A stretch of DNA of 64,000 nucleotides from Gymnothorax reevesii (lineage: Eukaryota > Chordata > Actinopteri > Anguilliformes > Muraenidae): assembly GCA_029721435.1 (NCBI GenBank), contig CM056574.1, positions 69,793,501 through 69,857,500 on the forward strand. The letters run 5' to 3'. The position numbers and the translations under genes were made by a program. The stretch's first letter is position 1. Each line of letters opens with the position of its first letter. Shown in pieces: positions 1 through 11,909 of the stretch. The notes under the pieces are model-generated. The model searched no databases. It saw only the letters and a program-made list of their open reading frames with translations, and was not told the origin of the DNA.

Positions 1-563
1 TTTGGGTGCGCTTTTGATAGGCATTTTTGGCAAATTTTCCCAGAGTGTTAAGGGTTTAAACGATTCCTCTATTATAGTAGAAAAACCACTCCAAAAATTT
101 TTGATGTGTTTTGATCAATAGATTTGACAAGTGTCTGAACGGCCGTGGGGTAGTCTCGAGAATTGCATGGCACTAACCAATTAAGACCTGATGTGACGTC
201 TGTGTCGCACTCGCTTTAAAAGCGGAAGGGACATGAATATCATATATCATTTTTAAGAAATGTGAATGAAGTGCATCATGAGGTACCCTAGGTCTTAATG
301 GGTGAAGCTTCTTACACATTTAACTACGCAACATTTTAAGTGTTTTCAATCATTAGGAAGTCACACACTAAATTGTGCCAATTCCTTTATTATAGTAGAA
401 AAATAAAAATCGCTGATGGGACTTGAACGACATACATTTCAGAACTGTCTAAACAGGGACAGGCAATTTTTGAGAATCACACTTCTTTGCATCAATAAAA
501 TCTACTGACGCCAATTCTTGTAAATTGGCTGTCAAACTAAAACATAGCATGGAATACGAAGTT
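1..563. other. No gene seen; left flank of hAT-like element
   Basis: AT-rich sequence with no convincing coding frame. A short motif around TATTATAGTAGAAAAA occurs twice, near 71-87 and near 388-404, so the stretch may contain an old duplicated repeat fragment. Nothing else is recognised. Confidence 0.5.
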
Positions 564-808
564 AACAGTGTAAAGGATCGACCGATATGGATTTCTTAGG
601 GCCGATGCCGATACCGATTTTTTTCCATCACCCTTAGCCGATGACCGATTATGGACTGCCGATTTTCTTGGGCCGATATTTGTGGCCGATACTGCTTTTG
701 CTCCCTCAATTTACATAAAAAAAATGACACAATGATAAAATTTATTGAAAAGTTTCAACCAGCCATCGATGTGATGGCTGCTCCTCCCCAGTGAGACGCG
801 CAACACTC

Positions 809-815
809 TCCCCCC

Positions 816-849
<34 letters not shown>
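809..849. repeat. C-run plus (CA)n microsatellite
   Basis: A run of C followed by about 15 CA units inside the hAT-like element. It creates spurious Cys/Val-rich open frames on the minus strand. Confidence 0.95.
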
Positions 850-1587
850 AGCTGAGCAGACACTGACTGAAAAACTCTGCTACCGCTGGATTGATAATGG
901 TAGCAAACGTCTCTGAATACGTTTTTACGAAACACTGACAGAAATTAGTACTACATATGAAACATTTCTCTCATCATTTAAGTTCTTCTAGTGCACGCTA
1001 AAGACCTCTCTGATAGCAGAAATTGCTATCACACAGCAGGGCTCTAAATTAACTTTTTTTCTTGGTAGCGCTGCGCTCCTCAGTTCAAAAAGTTAGGAGC
1101 GCGAGCAAAAATTTAGGAGCGCACATATCGAAATCAAAGAAGCATGAATATATGTATTTTTTAATGTTTAAAGAAACTACAATATAACACTCCGCATTAA
1201 CAATACAACGGTCTCCAACAAATTACAATTATTAAACAATATGAGAGTCTTGTTCATTGATTAACAAAGGTTTCCACTACATTGGCTTTATGCCATATCT
1301 GGAGGCCAGGATTTTAAATTCGGTCTCCTTGCCATCTGCCCTTCTATCCACCTCCTCACTGCGTGTCAGGCATCAAATATGTCCAGAGGACCCTCCACAC
1401 TGATCCAAATCAAATCTTAAATTGCGTTAGGGTTAATTGCAGATCAGACGTAAAGTCTTTTTTTTTGCCTCAATATTGCAATACGAATCAGTCCACAGCG
1501 GTAACTTTGCTATTTGTTGGCTTATTATAACATAAGCAGACTTCATAATGATTTAGATATGTTTGTTTTAAGAAAGCCTATGCCACC

Positions 1588-2381
1588 TGCCCAGGCGCGT
1601 CTCTAGGACTAAAGATTGGTGGGGCACAGAGCTCCCCTTAATTACTAACCCTGACTTGCACGCAATCATTCGCATAATTGACAAACAATACTTCCAGGAT
1701 TTTCCTAGCTTTTTTGATGTTTTTTTTTAATTTTTTTGCGGTAACTTTTTCAAAAAGTGGCAATGAAAGTTGCAATGTCTTGGCAATTTATTTTTTGTCC
1801 GCAGGAAATTTGCGTGGATTGGTTGAATTTGCTTTAATAGTTGCAAACGCAATATGCAACTTCCTTGACGGACTGAGCAATCGATTAACTCCGAGAACAC
1901 GCCGCTACGGTATGATACATTTCGGTACAGCGACAATCATTAATCTGGAAGCGTAATTTCGGGCATTTGTATCGGCGTTATTCAGAATTGCACATAGACG
2001 TTTTAAATAGTCTTATATTCTATTTAAACAAAACGATCATGAAGCGCCAGTTAAATCACCTGATGTGTGGAAAAGGTAGCGCAGACTTTTGAAAGCAGTT
2101 TGTCTTTCATAAAGCGTTGAACAATTTTTGAGTGGCCAGAAAAATTATTTAGATCTGAATTCATCCCATTATTTAGGCAATCGAAGCTACGGTTTCTTTC
2201 TCCATGAGATCAATTGATCTCACGGAGAAAGAAACCGTAGCTTCGATTGCCAGAGGATTATTGTCAAAATTGGAAAATGTGTTAATAACGGAAAATAACA
2301 GTACAAGCCAGGAACAATCCTTGACGCAAAGGCATGGTCCGGGCTCCACCAATTATCACTTCCAGAGACGCCACTGCACAC
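1588..2381. mobile_element. Possible nested element bounded by imperfect inverted repeats
   Basis: The left motif near 1590-1624 (GCGTCTCTAGGACTAAAGAT then TGGTGGGGC) is matched in reverse complement near 2345-2378 (CCACCAATTATCACTTCCAG then AGACGCCACTG). The shared core is GCGTCTCT plus ATTGGTGG. I see no clean target duplication and no transposase, so this may be a MITE or an internal part of the larger hAT-like element. It encloses the palindrome at 2176-2251. Confidence 0.4.
2176..2251. repeat. 76-bp near-perfect palindrome, no loop
   Basis: Two 38-nt arms (2176-2213 and 2214-2251) are reverse complements with a single mismatch (2204 against 2223) and no spacer; the centre is CAATTG. Such a structure can extrude a cruciform or form a 38-bp hairpin in RNA. 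It sits near the middle of the 572-3927 element, so it may be an insertion or fold-back end product rather than a host feature. Confidence 0.95.
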
Positions 2382-3935
2382 GCAAAGGTCTTCTAATTTC
2401 GGCATTTTCAGGAAAACGTTGCGTGTACTTGCAAATATATTAACGTTTACTGGTCTAAAGACGCGCTGTAGAAATGTTAATGATTTTTGCAGATAGGATA
2501 CTGAAGATATGAGCGAAGAAACCGAGACGGAGATTTTAAGGCTGCGCAAACGCCGAGCCGCGAGGCAGCATATTTTGATAAGTTGTAACCATTAACAGAA
2601 ATACGGATCTACTCGTTTACGCACATTTGTCACAGTATTTTCGGTGTTTCGTGCTTTCTCCATGTTTGGAAGGACGTTCACGTTTAAAGTGTTTGGACTC
2701 AGTAGATAACGCGCTGTTAACAGCCAGATTCGGGTCATTATCTTTACAATGAACACGGTGCACTTCACCTTCTTATAACCTCAGCCATTCTACATTTTGA
2801 TGCAACTCCTTGCGAAATTAATCAACGGATTTTCGCTGCCGCTTCATCCGCATCACCGTCATGATTTTCAGTTTCAGTAACTTTTGATACCGACTCGACT
2901 TTTTTTAACGTCAACGGTACCAAAAAAAACAAGAAGTCTTCCATCGCTCTTCGTTCCATTTTCAGTCCAAATCTTGTGCATAGCTACAATAGTAACTCTC
3001 ATTCCCGTGAAATGGATTGTTTGACGGCTAATATTAACCATTCTAGAATCAGTAGACCTACTGAAGTTTACGACGTCAACCTCCCCTTTGATTGGTCAGA
3101 ACGCTTACCGTCAGCTCGAGGGAACAAACAGGGCGAGCTCGGCTGCGGTATGTATAGTAGATTCATGCCCTGGTCCAAGACATACGCCCATCTTTATTTA
3201 AACTGCAGCGGCGGTTGGCATGCCTTCTGACTACCAAATGTATCTGAAAGAGGCGATTAATTGGGGGAAAAAGCGGTCGCTCAGGTGCAACTATTTTAAT
3301 TCGAAGGTCACAGTCTTAATTTTGTTCGCAATTTCGAACCCTCCACATACACTCACGACACGAAACGCATTTAACCTCACCCCGATGTTCGCTGAATTAA
3401 ACTCCTACATACACCATGACAACATTGACATTACTTAATCCTTAAACCGGTGTTTGTTACATCTGTACATATTAGCCCACAACTACGTCAACATCTCCCT
3501 AAATACAATGGTAAGCACTTTTAAAGACGAAGCATTCAGCAGCATTCCCTTTTTACTGACCCACAAACTTAACTATGTTTGCAGGCACGTGTACTAATTG
3601 GCAATTACTTGGCATTCATGTTTCCTATTTCAAAGTGGGTGGCAATATTTCAAGTAAGTTTAACAGTGAGAGGCCAATAGAAATTTTAAAACACCTTGTT
3701 CTGAAGCAGCTATTCTCACCACTCTTCCTTTGGGGGAGGGGTAATGCATCTGCATGTGCTGCAGGGTCTTCCGGCAACACAGAGCTGCCCCTGGATGCCT
3801 GTCTGTAAATCATGCCGCGGAAATATAAATCGGCAAACCCACGCGCGAATCGGGCGATGCCGATTCTGGTAAAAAATGCAAATATTGGCCTAATATATCG
3901 GCCGGCCGATGTATCGGTCGATCCTTAAACAGTGT

Positions 3936-5524
3936 TACTGCTTCCTAAATGCAGCAAAGAGCACAACAATGTTGTCTGTCCCAGTATTGTCCAACTTATA
4001 ATGCCGGGCTGAGACATCCGGAGTTGGAACGGTTCCGAGAATGTTACTGAATGGCACCCAGCATTTTTCAGAAGTCGTCCATGTTAATACTTGTGTCCTC
4101 TTGTTTCACGTCATGTAAAACAATACCAATAATCAGAAATTATTGATCAATAACTGGTTCAGGTTTCTCCTTGCCAACATGATCTACAAACCTGCATAGA
4201 GTGACCTTTCTGTGAATGTGTCATGCATTTATGAATTGAGAACTTCCATTTATTGTGATTCAATAATCATTAACAATTATTAAATCTCACAATCATAACA
4301 ATTATTTAATCTCCATCTGCAACCGTTTAGCTTCCACAGGCAATTTGGCCCATTCTCCATAAGACCCAAAATACAGCGCCCCGCACTAGACCCACTTCCG
4401 TCGATTCAATCAAAATGGCACTCGCACCGTACATAAAGTGTATCAAGGCGAGTTGATTACCAGATTTAGAAAAAAGTCATCAGTTTGTGAGAAATAATTT
4501 TTTGAAATTTAAAGTCATATCTTTTAACCTTGTTAATATATTCCCTGACCGAGTTTGACCTTTCAAAGTCATCTGTGGTCAAATTTAATATTGCCAAAAT
4601 ATAGGTTATATATGACTTCCTATATATCATCAATACAAACTTAATCTCTATCTAACCATTAGGCCTCCACAGGCCATCTTGCATCGTAAAGTACAGCGCA
4701 CCCTATGGACCCACTTCCGTCGTTCAATCAAAATGGCGCTCAATCAAAAATCTGAGAAAGAAGAGATATGGTCTACTAGTAGGTTACTACATATTTACAC
4801 TAAAATTCATCAGGCCAAAAAAAAAGATAAAAATGACGCCACACCACGACAATTGCTTAGTGGCCCAACTAAGCCGGTAAGCTAATAACCCCTTAAATTT
4901 GAGGGCTTACAGAGTAGTCAAAGTTCACAAAAACCTATATTTATTTGCTTAAATAGTGTATAGAAACATGAAATAAAACTTTGGCCATTCATTGGAAGTT
5001 ATTGCCTTTGCCGTGATGTTAATATTTTTTGATTTAGAAAAAAATCAAAATTGAAAAATGCACACTGTCATTCACACAGGTAAACATGTAAGAAAGCATG
5101 TTACATATTTTAACTTATGATTTGATGTTATGATCATCTTCGCAAATCTGTCCCTGCCATAACTTAGTATTCATTTCTTTTACCGTCCATTTACTACTGG
5201 ATGAAGTTTCATTCCATCATTGTTCCGCATTTGAATTTGTCTCTCTCCATCACAAGTCGCAACCACAAACACAGGCGCTGCACTGTCAGACAGGTCAATC
5301 TTAACCCCAGCTTTGCGGCGATACTCGCTCTCAAATGATGGATGACTGTTTTCCACTTATCCTGAAATCCAGAAAACCTGCTAAAATCTCCGCCACCTCC
5401 ACCTCAAACATGCGTCGTACCCTCCTTGCCTTGGCTCCAGGGTCAGCAGTCACAGCATAATCTGGGTTTGAATTTTCCAATTAATTGTTTCTGTCGAAGT
5501 AAAACTATGGGAACTTTTTAAAAA
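3936..5524. other. Intergenic; contains a duplicated promoter-like block
   Basis: No gene recognised. Two related blocks, about 4330-4430 and 4662-4742, share the order CCACAGGC, CACTTCCGTCG and CAATCAAAATGGC. The remainder is AT-rich. Around 5220-5460 the base composition is more balanced, but I could not recognise a protein there. Confidence 0.5.
4330..4742. repeat. Imperfect direct repeat with ETS- and YY1-like words
   Basis: Blocks 4330-4430 and 4662-4742 are diverged copies. The second reads CCATCTTGCATCG, then CCACTTCCGTCGTTCAATCA, then AAAATGGCGCT. CACTTCCG matches an ETS-family core, AAAATGGCGC a YY1-like core, and CCATCTTG the reverse of a YY1-like core. This combination is common in short housekeeping promoters and in some TE ends. 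Function is inference; the duplication is seen. Confidence 0.5.
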
Positions 5525-5526
5525 TA

Positions 5527-7130
5527 CAAAACCCAAAACCAGTGAAGTTGGCAAGTTGTGCAAGTTGTAAATAAAAACAGAATACAATGATTTGCAAATC
5601 CTTTTCAACCTATATTCAATTGAATACACTGCAAAGACAAGTTACTTAATGTTCGAACAGGTAAACTTTGTAATTTTTTGCAAATATTAGCTCATTTGGA
5701 AATTGATGCCTGCAACATGTTTAAAAAAAGCTGGCATAAGTGGTAAAAAAGACTGAGAGAGTTGAGGAATGCTCATCAAACACTTATTTGGAACATCCCA
5801 CAGGTGAACGGTCTAATTGGGAACAGGTGGGTGCCATGATTGGGTATAAAAGCAGCTTCCCTGAAATGCTCAGTCATTCACAAACACGGATGGGGCGAGG
5901 GTCACCACTTAGTGAACAAATGCATGAGCTGATTGTCGAACAGTTTAAAAACAACATTCCTCAACAAGCTATTGCAAGAAATTTAGGGATTATCATCATC
6001 TATGGTCCGTAATATCGTCAAAAGGTTCAGAGAATCTGGAGAAATCACTGCACGTAAGCGACAAGGCTGAAAACCAACATTGAATGCCCATGACCTTCGA
6101 TCCCTCAGGCGGTACTACATCAAAAACTGACATCAGTGTGTAAAGGACATCACCACATGGGCTCAGGAACACATCAGAAAACCACTGTCAGTAACTACAG
6201 TTCGTCGCTACATCTGCAAGTGCAAGTTAAAACTCTACAATGCAAAGCAAAAGCCATTCATCAACAACACCCAGAAACGCCGCTGGCTTCGCTGGGCCCA
6301 AGCTCATCCAAGATGGACTGATGCAAAGTGGAAAAGTGTTCTGTGGTCTGACGAGTCCACATTTCAAATTGTTTTTGGAAACTGTGGACGTTGTGCCCTC
6401 CGGACCAAAGAGGAAAAGAACCGTCCGGACTGTTATAGGCGCAAAGTTCAAAAGCCAGCATCTGTGATGGTATGGGGGTGTATTAGTCCCCAAGGCATGG
6501 GCAACTTACACATATGTGAAGGCACCATTAATGCTGAAAGGTACACACAAGTTTTGAAGCAACATATGTTGCCATCCAAGCAACGTCTTTTTCATGGATG
6601 CCCCTGCTTATTTCAGCAAGACGATGCCAAGCCACATTCTGCACGTGTTACAACAGCATGGCTCTGTAGTAAAAGAGTGCGGGTAATAGACTGGCCTGCC
6701 TGTAGTGCAGACCTGTCTCCCACTGAAAATGTGCGGCGCATTATGAAGCGTAAAATACGACAACGGAGACCCCAGACTATTGAACAACTTAAGCTGTACA
6801 TCAAGCAAGAATGGGAAAGAGTTCCACCTGAAAAGCTTCAAAAATTGGTCTCCTCAGTTCCCAAATGTTTACTGAGTGTCGTTTAAAAGAAAGGCGATGC
6901 AACACAGTGGTAAAAAGGCCCCTGTGCCAACTTTTTGCAATGTGTTGCTGCCTTTAAATTCTAAGTAAATGATTATTTGCAAAAAAAATAATAAAGTTTC
7001 TCAGTTTGAACATTAAACATCTCGTCTTTGCAGTGTATTCAATTGAATATAAGTTGAAACGGATTTGCAAATCATTGTATTGTTTTTATCTACGATTTAC
7101 ATAACGTGCCAACTTCACTGGTTTTGGGTG
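5527..7130 (+). mobile_element. Tc1-like transposon copy A
   Basis: Flanked by TA (5525-5526 and 7131-7132). The ends are inverted repeats: left CAAAACCCAAAACCAGTGAA, right CACTGGTTTTGGGTG. They extend inward as long subterminal repeats sharing TTGCAAATC and TATTCAATTGAATAC, so the TIRs are roughly 200 bp. Length about 1.6 kb is normal for Tc1. It encloses a disrupted transposase. Copy B (21259-22849) is a close relative with the same ends. Confidence 0.95.
5890..6886 (+). pseudogene. Tc1 transposase pseudogene (copy A)
   Basis: Tc1/mariner transposase: cut-and-paste enzyme with N-terminal paired-type helix-turn-helix DNA binding and a C-terminal DD34E catalytic domain. The likely start is the ATG at 5890 (MGRGSPLSEQMHEL). 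Compared with copy B there is an inserted base near 5990, an in-frame TGA at about 6068 (GGCTGA where copy B has GGCGAA) and another TGA near 6128. The catalytic triad is still readable: Asp codon 6350 (WSDEST), Asp codon 6620 (QQDDAKPH) and Glu codon 6725 (PTENV), with 34-residue spacing. The C-terminal reading frame is open from about 6464 to 6886. It cannot make a full-length enzyme. Confidence 0.92.
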
Positions 7131-7132
7131 TA

Positions 7133-8506
7133 CAAGCACTGCAATGGATTTCCGCTTCCCCACGTGAATGTCAACGCATCGTAATTTATATCGGTCAACT
7201 TTTCTTGAAAACGATTAGGTCACCGAGGTCACGCAAGTGTCGTATCCAGACTTAAAGATAGGCTAGAAGCAGAATAACATAAATGTTGCTTCTAGTCTGA
7301 AAGGAGCATTTCATTAAAAATGGGATTTCCAATTATTTCGCCGTTTCCAAGGAGTGAACCTTCATAGTTGATCGGTCATGAACACAAATCACTTCCATTT
7401 CCCCTGCAGACACAGACTTAAATAATCAGATCAGGGTTACTGGTAGACCTTTAACTCGAAGGATATTTTTCAGGGCAGAGTTTCTCGGGGATAAAGCCAT
7501 TCAAAGCCCTATTTTACGAAGGGTGAAACATCAAGGCAGGGAGTGAAGGATCGTTTTAAAGAAAAAAAATTTGGAATCCCACACCAGGTACCCCTGGAAG
7601 TGTGATGGGCAAGAAGTCTAAGATTCAAAATCAGCAGTCCCTTTAAAACTTGCATCAGAGCAGTGTGGAAAAAAAGGGGGTGACAAGTCAGTCAAATACC
7701 TAAAATTCTGATTGCTTTAGCTGGACTTTTGGACTAAAAATGAAACCCCGAATGATCACTTCATCCACTTCATCATTGAAAAAAAAAACAAAGCTTTTAT
7801 TTATTTACACAGCAGAGTAAGATTCAGATTCCACACCCTGCACAAAGACTGGGATTTTCCACTTACGAGCCAAATTGGATGATAACTGTTTAAAGGTGAC
7901 AGATTGAAGATTAGATGAAGTTCAGAATGTTTTACTCCCATCTAGTCTAGGGATAATTGCAGTCGAGAACCGCTCGAAGCAACCACTCCTTCAACGGGTT
8001 GCCATAACATTGGAATATATTGCTGGATTACTGTGCCTCTACCAGGAGGCAATCAGTATTCACTGGGATTTGTTGGGTTATTCCTCTGTTCGTCAGCGAG
8101 CAGAATATGCCAAATAGTTATAGATGGATGGAGATTTTGACTACCCCCATGTAATTTTAGAGTCTGCAACTCTGCAATTCAGAAGAACACAGTAAAATTT
8201 GGCAAGGACTCATACTGAAGTTACTGAACTATAAAAGTCAGCCGATTCCGAGGAGGTCAGGGGAGAGGCACTTGCTGATTTTTTTATGGAATGATCCAAT
8301 TGAGAATTTTTCATAACACAGTAAAATTTTGGACAGAGGCCATCCCCCAAAGCTGGCTGCCTTTCTGACACCCCATGGGAACTCAAAGCCCTCGTAGCCA
8401 CAACAAAGCAGGACCTAGGAAAAAGCAGAGAAGACCAGTAGCTTTTCATAATAAGAGTAAATTTAAAAAGTGCGTTGGGTACTCTTGGAAAATGGGGGGA
8501 AATAAT
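7133..8506. other. No gene seen
   Basis: AT-rich sequence between Tc1 copy A and the fold-back MITE. No conserved coding motif, RNA gene or clear repeat end was recognised. Confidence 0.5.
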
Positions 8507-8508
8507 TA

Positions 8509-8790
8509 CTTGAGGACGAGAAGGCAATCCAGGCACTCACATGTGAAAAACGGAAGGAAAGATATTTAAAAAGATTTTATTATAGTGGCTAGAACATTAA
8601 AAAAAGCCAACATGTTTTGACCACAATGGGTCTTGACATGGGTCTTCATTCTTTTGAAGCCCTGATGAGGACCCATTATGGTTGAAACATGTTGGCTTTT
8701 TTAATGTTCTACCCACTATTATAAAATCTTTTTAATCATCTTTCCTTCCGTTTTTCAAGTGAGTGCCTGAATTGCCTTCTCGTCCACAAG
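8509..8790. mobile_element. Fold-back MITE, TA-flanked, 282 bp
   Basis: Two arms of about 110 bp (about 8509-8619 and 8681-8790) are near-perfect reverse complements. The outer ends are CTTGAGGACGAGAAGGCAAT on the left and ATTGCCTTCTCGTCCACAAG on the right. TA dinucleotides border both ends (8507-8508, 8791-8792), as for Tc1/mariner-type insertion. The short central spacer can pair with itself again (GACCACAATGGGTC against GACCCATTATGG). There is no coding capacity, so it would need a transposase in trans. Confidence 0.88.
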
Positions 8791-8792
8791 TA

Positions 8793-10443
8793 GGACCTAC
8801 CTGAACACCAACAATCAGTATCGTCCCAATGATCTGCTGTTTCATCGGACCATTTCATGACTGAATTAATTTTGTCGGTGGATAATTTATTGCAACTGGA
8901 CTCCGTTACAGACCAGTTTTTGCCATTTTCACTCTGAATAATTCAAATGAACAAAATCGGCCATTTGGTTTTTTGAAGTACTAGGGAAGACCTACACAAA
9001 GCCATTTAAATTGTAACTCTCTCTTACTTAGTTTTGGAGCCATGATACAAAATACACCAATTTTGTGACTCCATTACCGCGTGACCTGGCCCATAAATGA
9101 GGGGGAAAAAAAATCCAACAATACATTGCTATACCCGCTCAAAAATTACTTGATTACAAATGTATATTAAATTTGTCAAGCATGGAGCAGATTAAAAAAA
9201 TGGCCCCGCCAAAAATGACTAAGCTCAACTGCATATTGCATTGTAAAAGGGGAGAACTCTGTACTCAAGGAAGAGTGACTGAGATTGGCAAATACTGAAC
9301 ACAGAGGTGAACAAATTGCTCTCTCCCTCTCTGTCTCCCTCTCCGTGACTATACAGCCAGGCCAGTTGCCTGACACAGACCTCTCTTGGTCTTCTGTTGC
9401 TGCGATTGGCTGGCTGGTGAGCTCTGGTCCAAAGTTAAAAAAGGGAAGGAGAGATGCCTTTCCATAACTGACGTGAGAAGAGCGGGCAACAGCAGGGCGA
9501 AGGGTCGCAGGGGAACACCCGAGGACTCCACAAAAATATACTTCCCCCCACCCTCCACACACAGCAGGGCTGCCCAACTCCGTTCCTGTAGATCTTCAGC
9601 CAAGGGAATGTTCAGTTCAACCCAACAAAGCACAGCTCAATGAACAGAAAGCATGGCTGCAGAACCCTGTTCATAGAGTTGTATTCAATTTCAATTCAAT
9701 TCTATTTGTTTAGCGCATTATTCAATTGAGATAGAAAACAAAACACTTCACAAAGGATATGGCCAATCCCCCAAGGATCAGGCCACAGGGGACAGTAATG
9801 AAATGGGAGGAGGGAGAAGAATAGAAAATGGAGAGGAGTCACAATATGCCAAACAGGGATTTTGTGCAAGCACTGCTAGAATTGAGTTTATTCCATCATT
9901 TGTCAAGAAACTGCACATATTCTTGTGCACAAATGTTGGTTATTAAATAAAGAGACCGCATGGACAGTATCAGTAGGGTTACTTTACTCTTTTTTTATAT
10001 ACCAACTTGAAGTTGAAGAAGTATCCCTCTTGAAAACCTGATTTTGTAACATTTAAAATATGTCCATCTGGGACACCTACATGTACCATAGAAATAGATG
10101 GGAAAAGAGAAACAATGAGGCAGGGCAAAGTACAAATGATTAGAAAAAGCTGGAAACAATATTCAGATCAATGCCTGATTGCCAGAGAAACGGTTTTGAA
10201 ATTACCCCTTGCGTAGGTTAGGATGTCTGTCAAACTCATGGTGCAAGATTGACTACCATGGCAAGATTTACAGCTCAGGGAGCAGTGAAAGATTTACATT
10301 TAAAGCAAGAAACACTAATAAATAGGAAAGCACTCCGAGAGCGCAGACCTCCACCAGGTGGCAGCAAAACCCTAAAGCACGGCGATTGGAACTCCGGCGC
10401 ATTGCATGACAATTGAAATAGAATTTGAATTTAGTTGTCTATA
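8793..10443. other. No gene; fragments of dispersed repeats
   Basis: Two stretches resemble common teleost dispersed repeats: about 9565-9650, containing GCCCAACTCCGTTCCTGTAG, and about 9680-9800, containing TTCAATTCAATTCTATTTGT followed by TTAGCGC. Both are recognised by style only and end boundaries are not visible. The rest shows no gene. Confidence 0.45.
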
Positions 10444-11036
10444 GCCATGTTTCCATCCACTTGTCAATCGAACTATGAAGTTCGCCAAAAATATTAATGC
10501 AAAATAAGCAGGTGCAAATGCATTTCCATCTAACATCATTAAAGCGAATAAAAAGTTGTTCGTAATGACGTCACATGCTGTTATGTGGTCAAATTGGTGT
10601 ATCGAATGGATTTCTGACATTTTAAGCTGTTTCCATTCATTTTCGCACTGAATTGCACAACCTTCAAGTGAACAAAAGTAGTGTGTTAGCCGACTAATTT
10701 AGCTAGTAAGCCAAAATGAATTGCGTCTACCATTCAAATGATGATAATTTGCACAAGTTGTACGTGCTTGTGTGTCAGCTATTAGCATTATAGCAAACCA
10801 TTGGGCAATGACGGCACCAGAACACCGTCACGATGCAGTTGCAGATTTATTCGGCAAATAATGTTTCCATCAGCATTTATTGCATAAGCCTTTTACCGAT
10901 CAAAAGAAAATCTGATCAACCGTATAAACTTTGAGTTGATATTCTTCAAATCAAGTCAAATGTCACCGTTTCCATAAGGCATTTTTAATTCGATATGACT
11001 TCATTCGCATTAGAACGTGTGGATGGAAACATGGCC
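10444..11036. mobile_element. Non-autonomous DNA element with GCCATGTTTCC ends
   Basis: Left end GCCATGTTTCCATCCAC (10444-10460) is the exact reverse complement of right end GTGGATGGAAACATGGC (11019-11035). Weaker inverted similarity continues inward. No transposase frame exists in the 593 bp. I could not settle the target duplication, so the superfamily is left open. Confidence 0.78.
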
Positions 11037-11140
11037 AGTGGTGAGCAATCATTCGATCTGATGTGCTATTCTAATTGGCTATGTGCACAAAATGGGGCTA
11101 AGTAAATTCTGAAATACACTGGCTCACTTTACTATTTTAA

Positions 11141-11897
11141 GTTTGCTTCTGTCATTTATCAGTCTTCATCAGATGCTGAGCAGATGACAGGAATATAATC
11201 CCAAAAATGTGATTAACCATTGCCGCTGTTCCCAAGATTTGGCTTAATTAACCGTGAATGATGTTTGCATGGTTTGTCTCGATTAGCTGCTAATGTTTGT
11301 TCATTGGCACTGTTAATGAGACATTAGCTGCCCCACTGAAAGAGGGTTTCCAAAGCTTCTACCTAGCATCATTTCCAGCCGTTTGCTCTGGTGACTGTCA
11401 TGAACTGGCTTTAAGCGACAAACACCCAGTGTTGCACGACCCAAATTTCCTCATTAGATTAATATCTGGAGCTAGCTTTCATTTTTTCATCGAGCAGTAG
11501 AAAAGTTGAGTAGCTAGCAAGGCTTGCTAGAGAGCTAGCAAGATTTTCTGTTTAGGTGTTATATTGAATCTACTTTTACATCTTCTGATGCAACTGGCTT
11601 GCTAGTACTGCGATATTGTTATGGTTTTCCTACAAGTGCTTAGCTAACCATAGCTACAGCTAACCATAGCTATTTACACAATAATGTGTTGCTAGTTAGA
11701 AATCCTCTCGTTTCTCGTTGGAGTGGCAAATGCCTCATTTAGAGTGCCAATGAACAAACATCAGTAACAAGTAAGAGACAAATCATGTGAACATCATTCG
11801 TGGTTAATTAAGCCAAACCCTGGGAATATGGTTAAAGCTAAAATCACATTTTCGGGATGATATACCTGTTATCTGCTCATCAGTAGCAGAAGCAAAC
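11141..11897. mobile_element. Long-inverted-repeat element, 757 bp
   Basis: The left arm (about 11141-11335) and right arm (about 11710-11897) are reverse complements over roughly 185 bp with scattered mismatches. Shared words include GTTTGCTTCTG, GATGAGCAGAT, AATGTGATT, TTTGGCTTAATTAACC and TGTTTGTTCATTGGCACT. The spacer (about 11336-11709) is rich in TAGCTAGC/GCTAGCAAG words. There is no coding frame. It abuts a Tc1-like left end at 11910, with only about a dozen bases between. Confidence 0.75.
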
Positions 11898-11909
11898 CGG
11901 AAATAGTTA

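Larger units (their letters stand above)
572..3927. mobile_element. hAT-like non-autonomous DNA transposon, 3.36 kb
   Basis: The ends are inverted repeats: the left begins AAAGGATCGACCGATAT and the right ends ATCGGTCGATCCTTA. Both subterminal regions carry repeated CCGAT/ATCGG words, typical of a large teleost repeat family. The element is flanked by an exact 8-bp duplication AACAGTGT at 564-571 and 3928-3935, the target-site length of hAT elements. No transposase frame is visible; the open frames inside are short and lack hAT dimerisation or DDE motifs. The interior is a mosaic holding a CA microsatellite, an inner inverted-repeat pair and a 76-bp palindrome, so it is probably a transposase-less element that collected other repeats. 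Family assignment rests on TSD length and TIR style. Confidence 0.82.

Noticed and set aside
9176..9643. Overlapping 85-133 codon frames on both strands
   Set aside because: Several frames open at once with Ser/Arg-rich content, typical of chance in a locally GC-richer patch; no motif.
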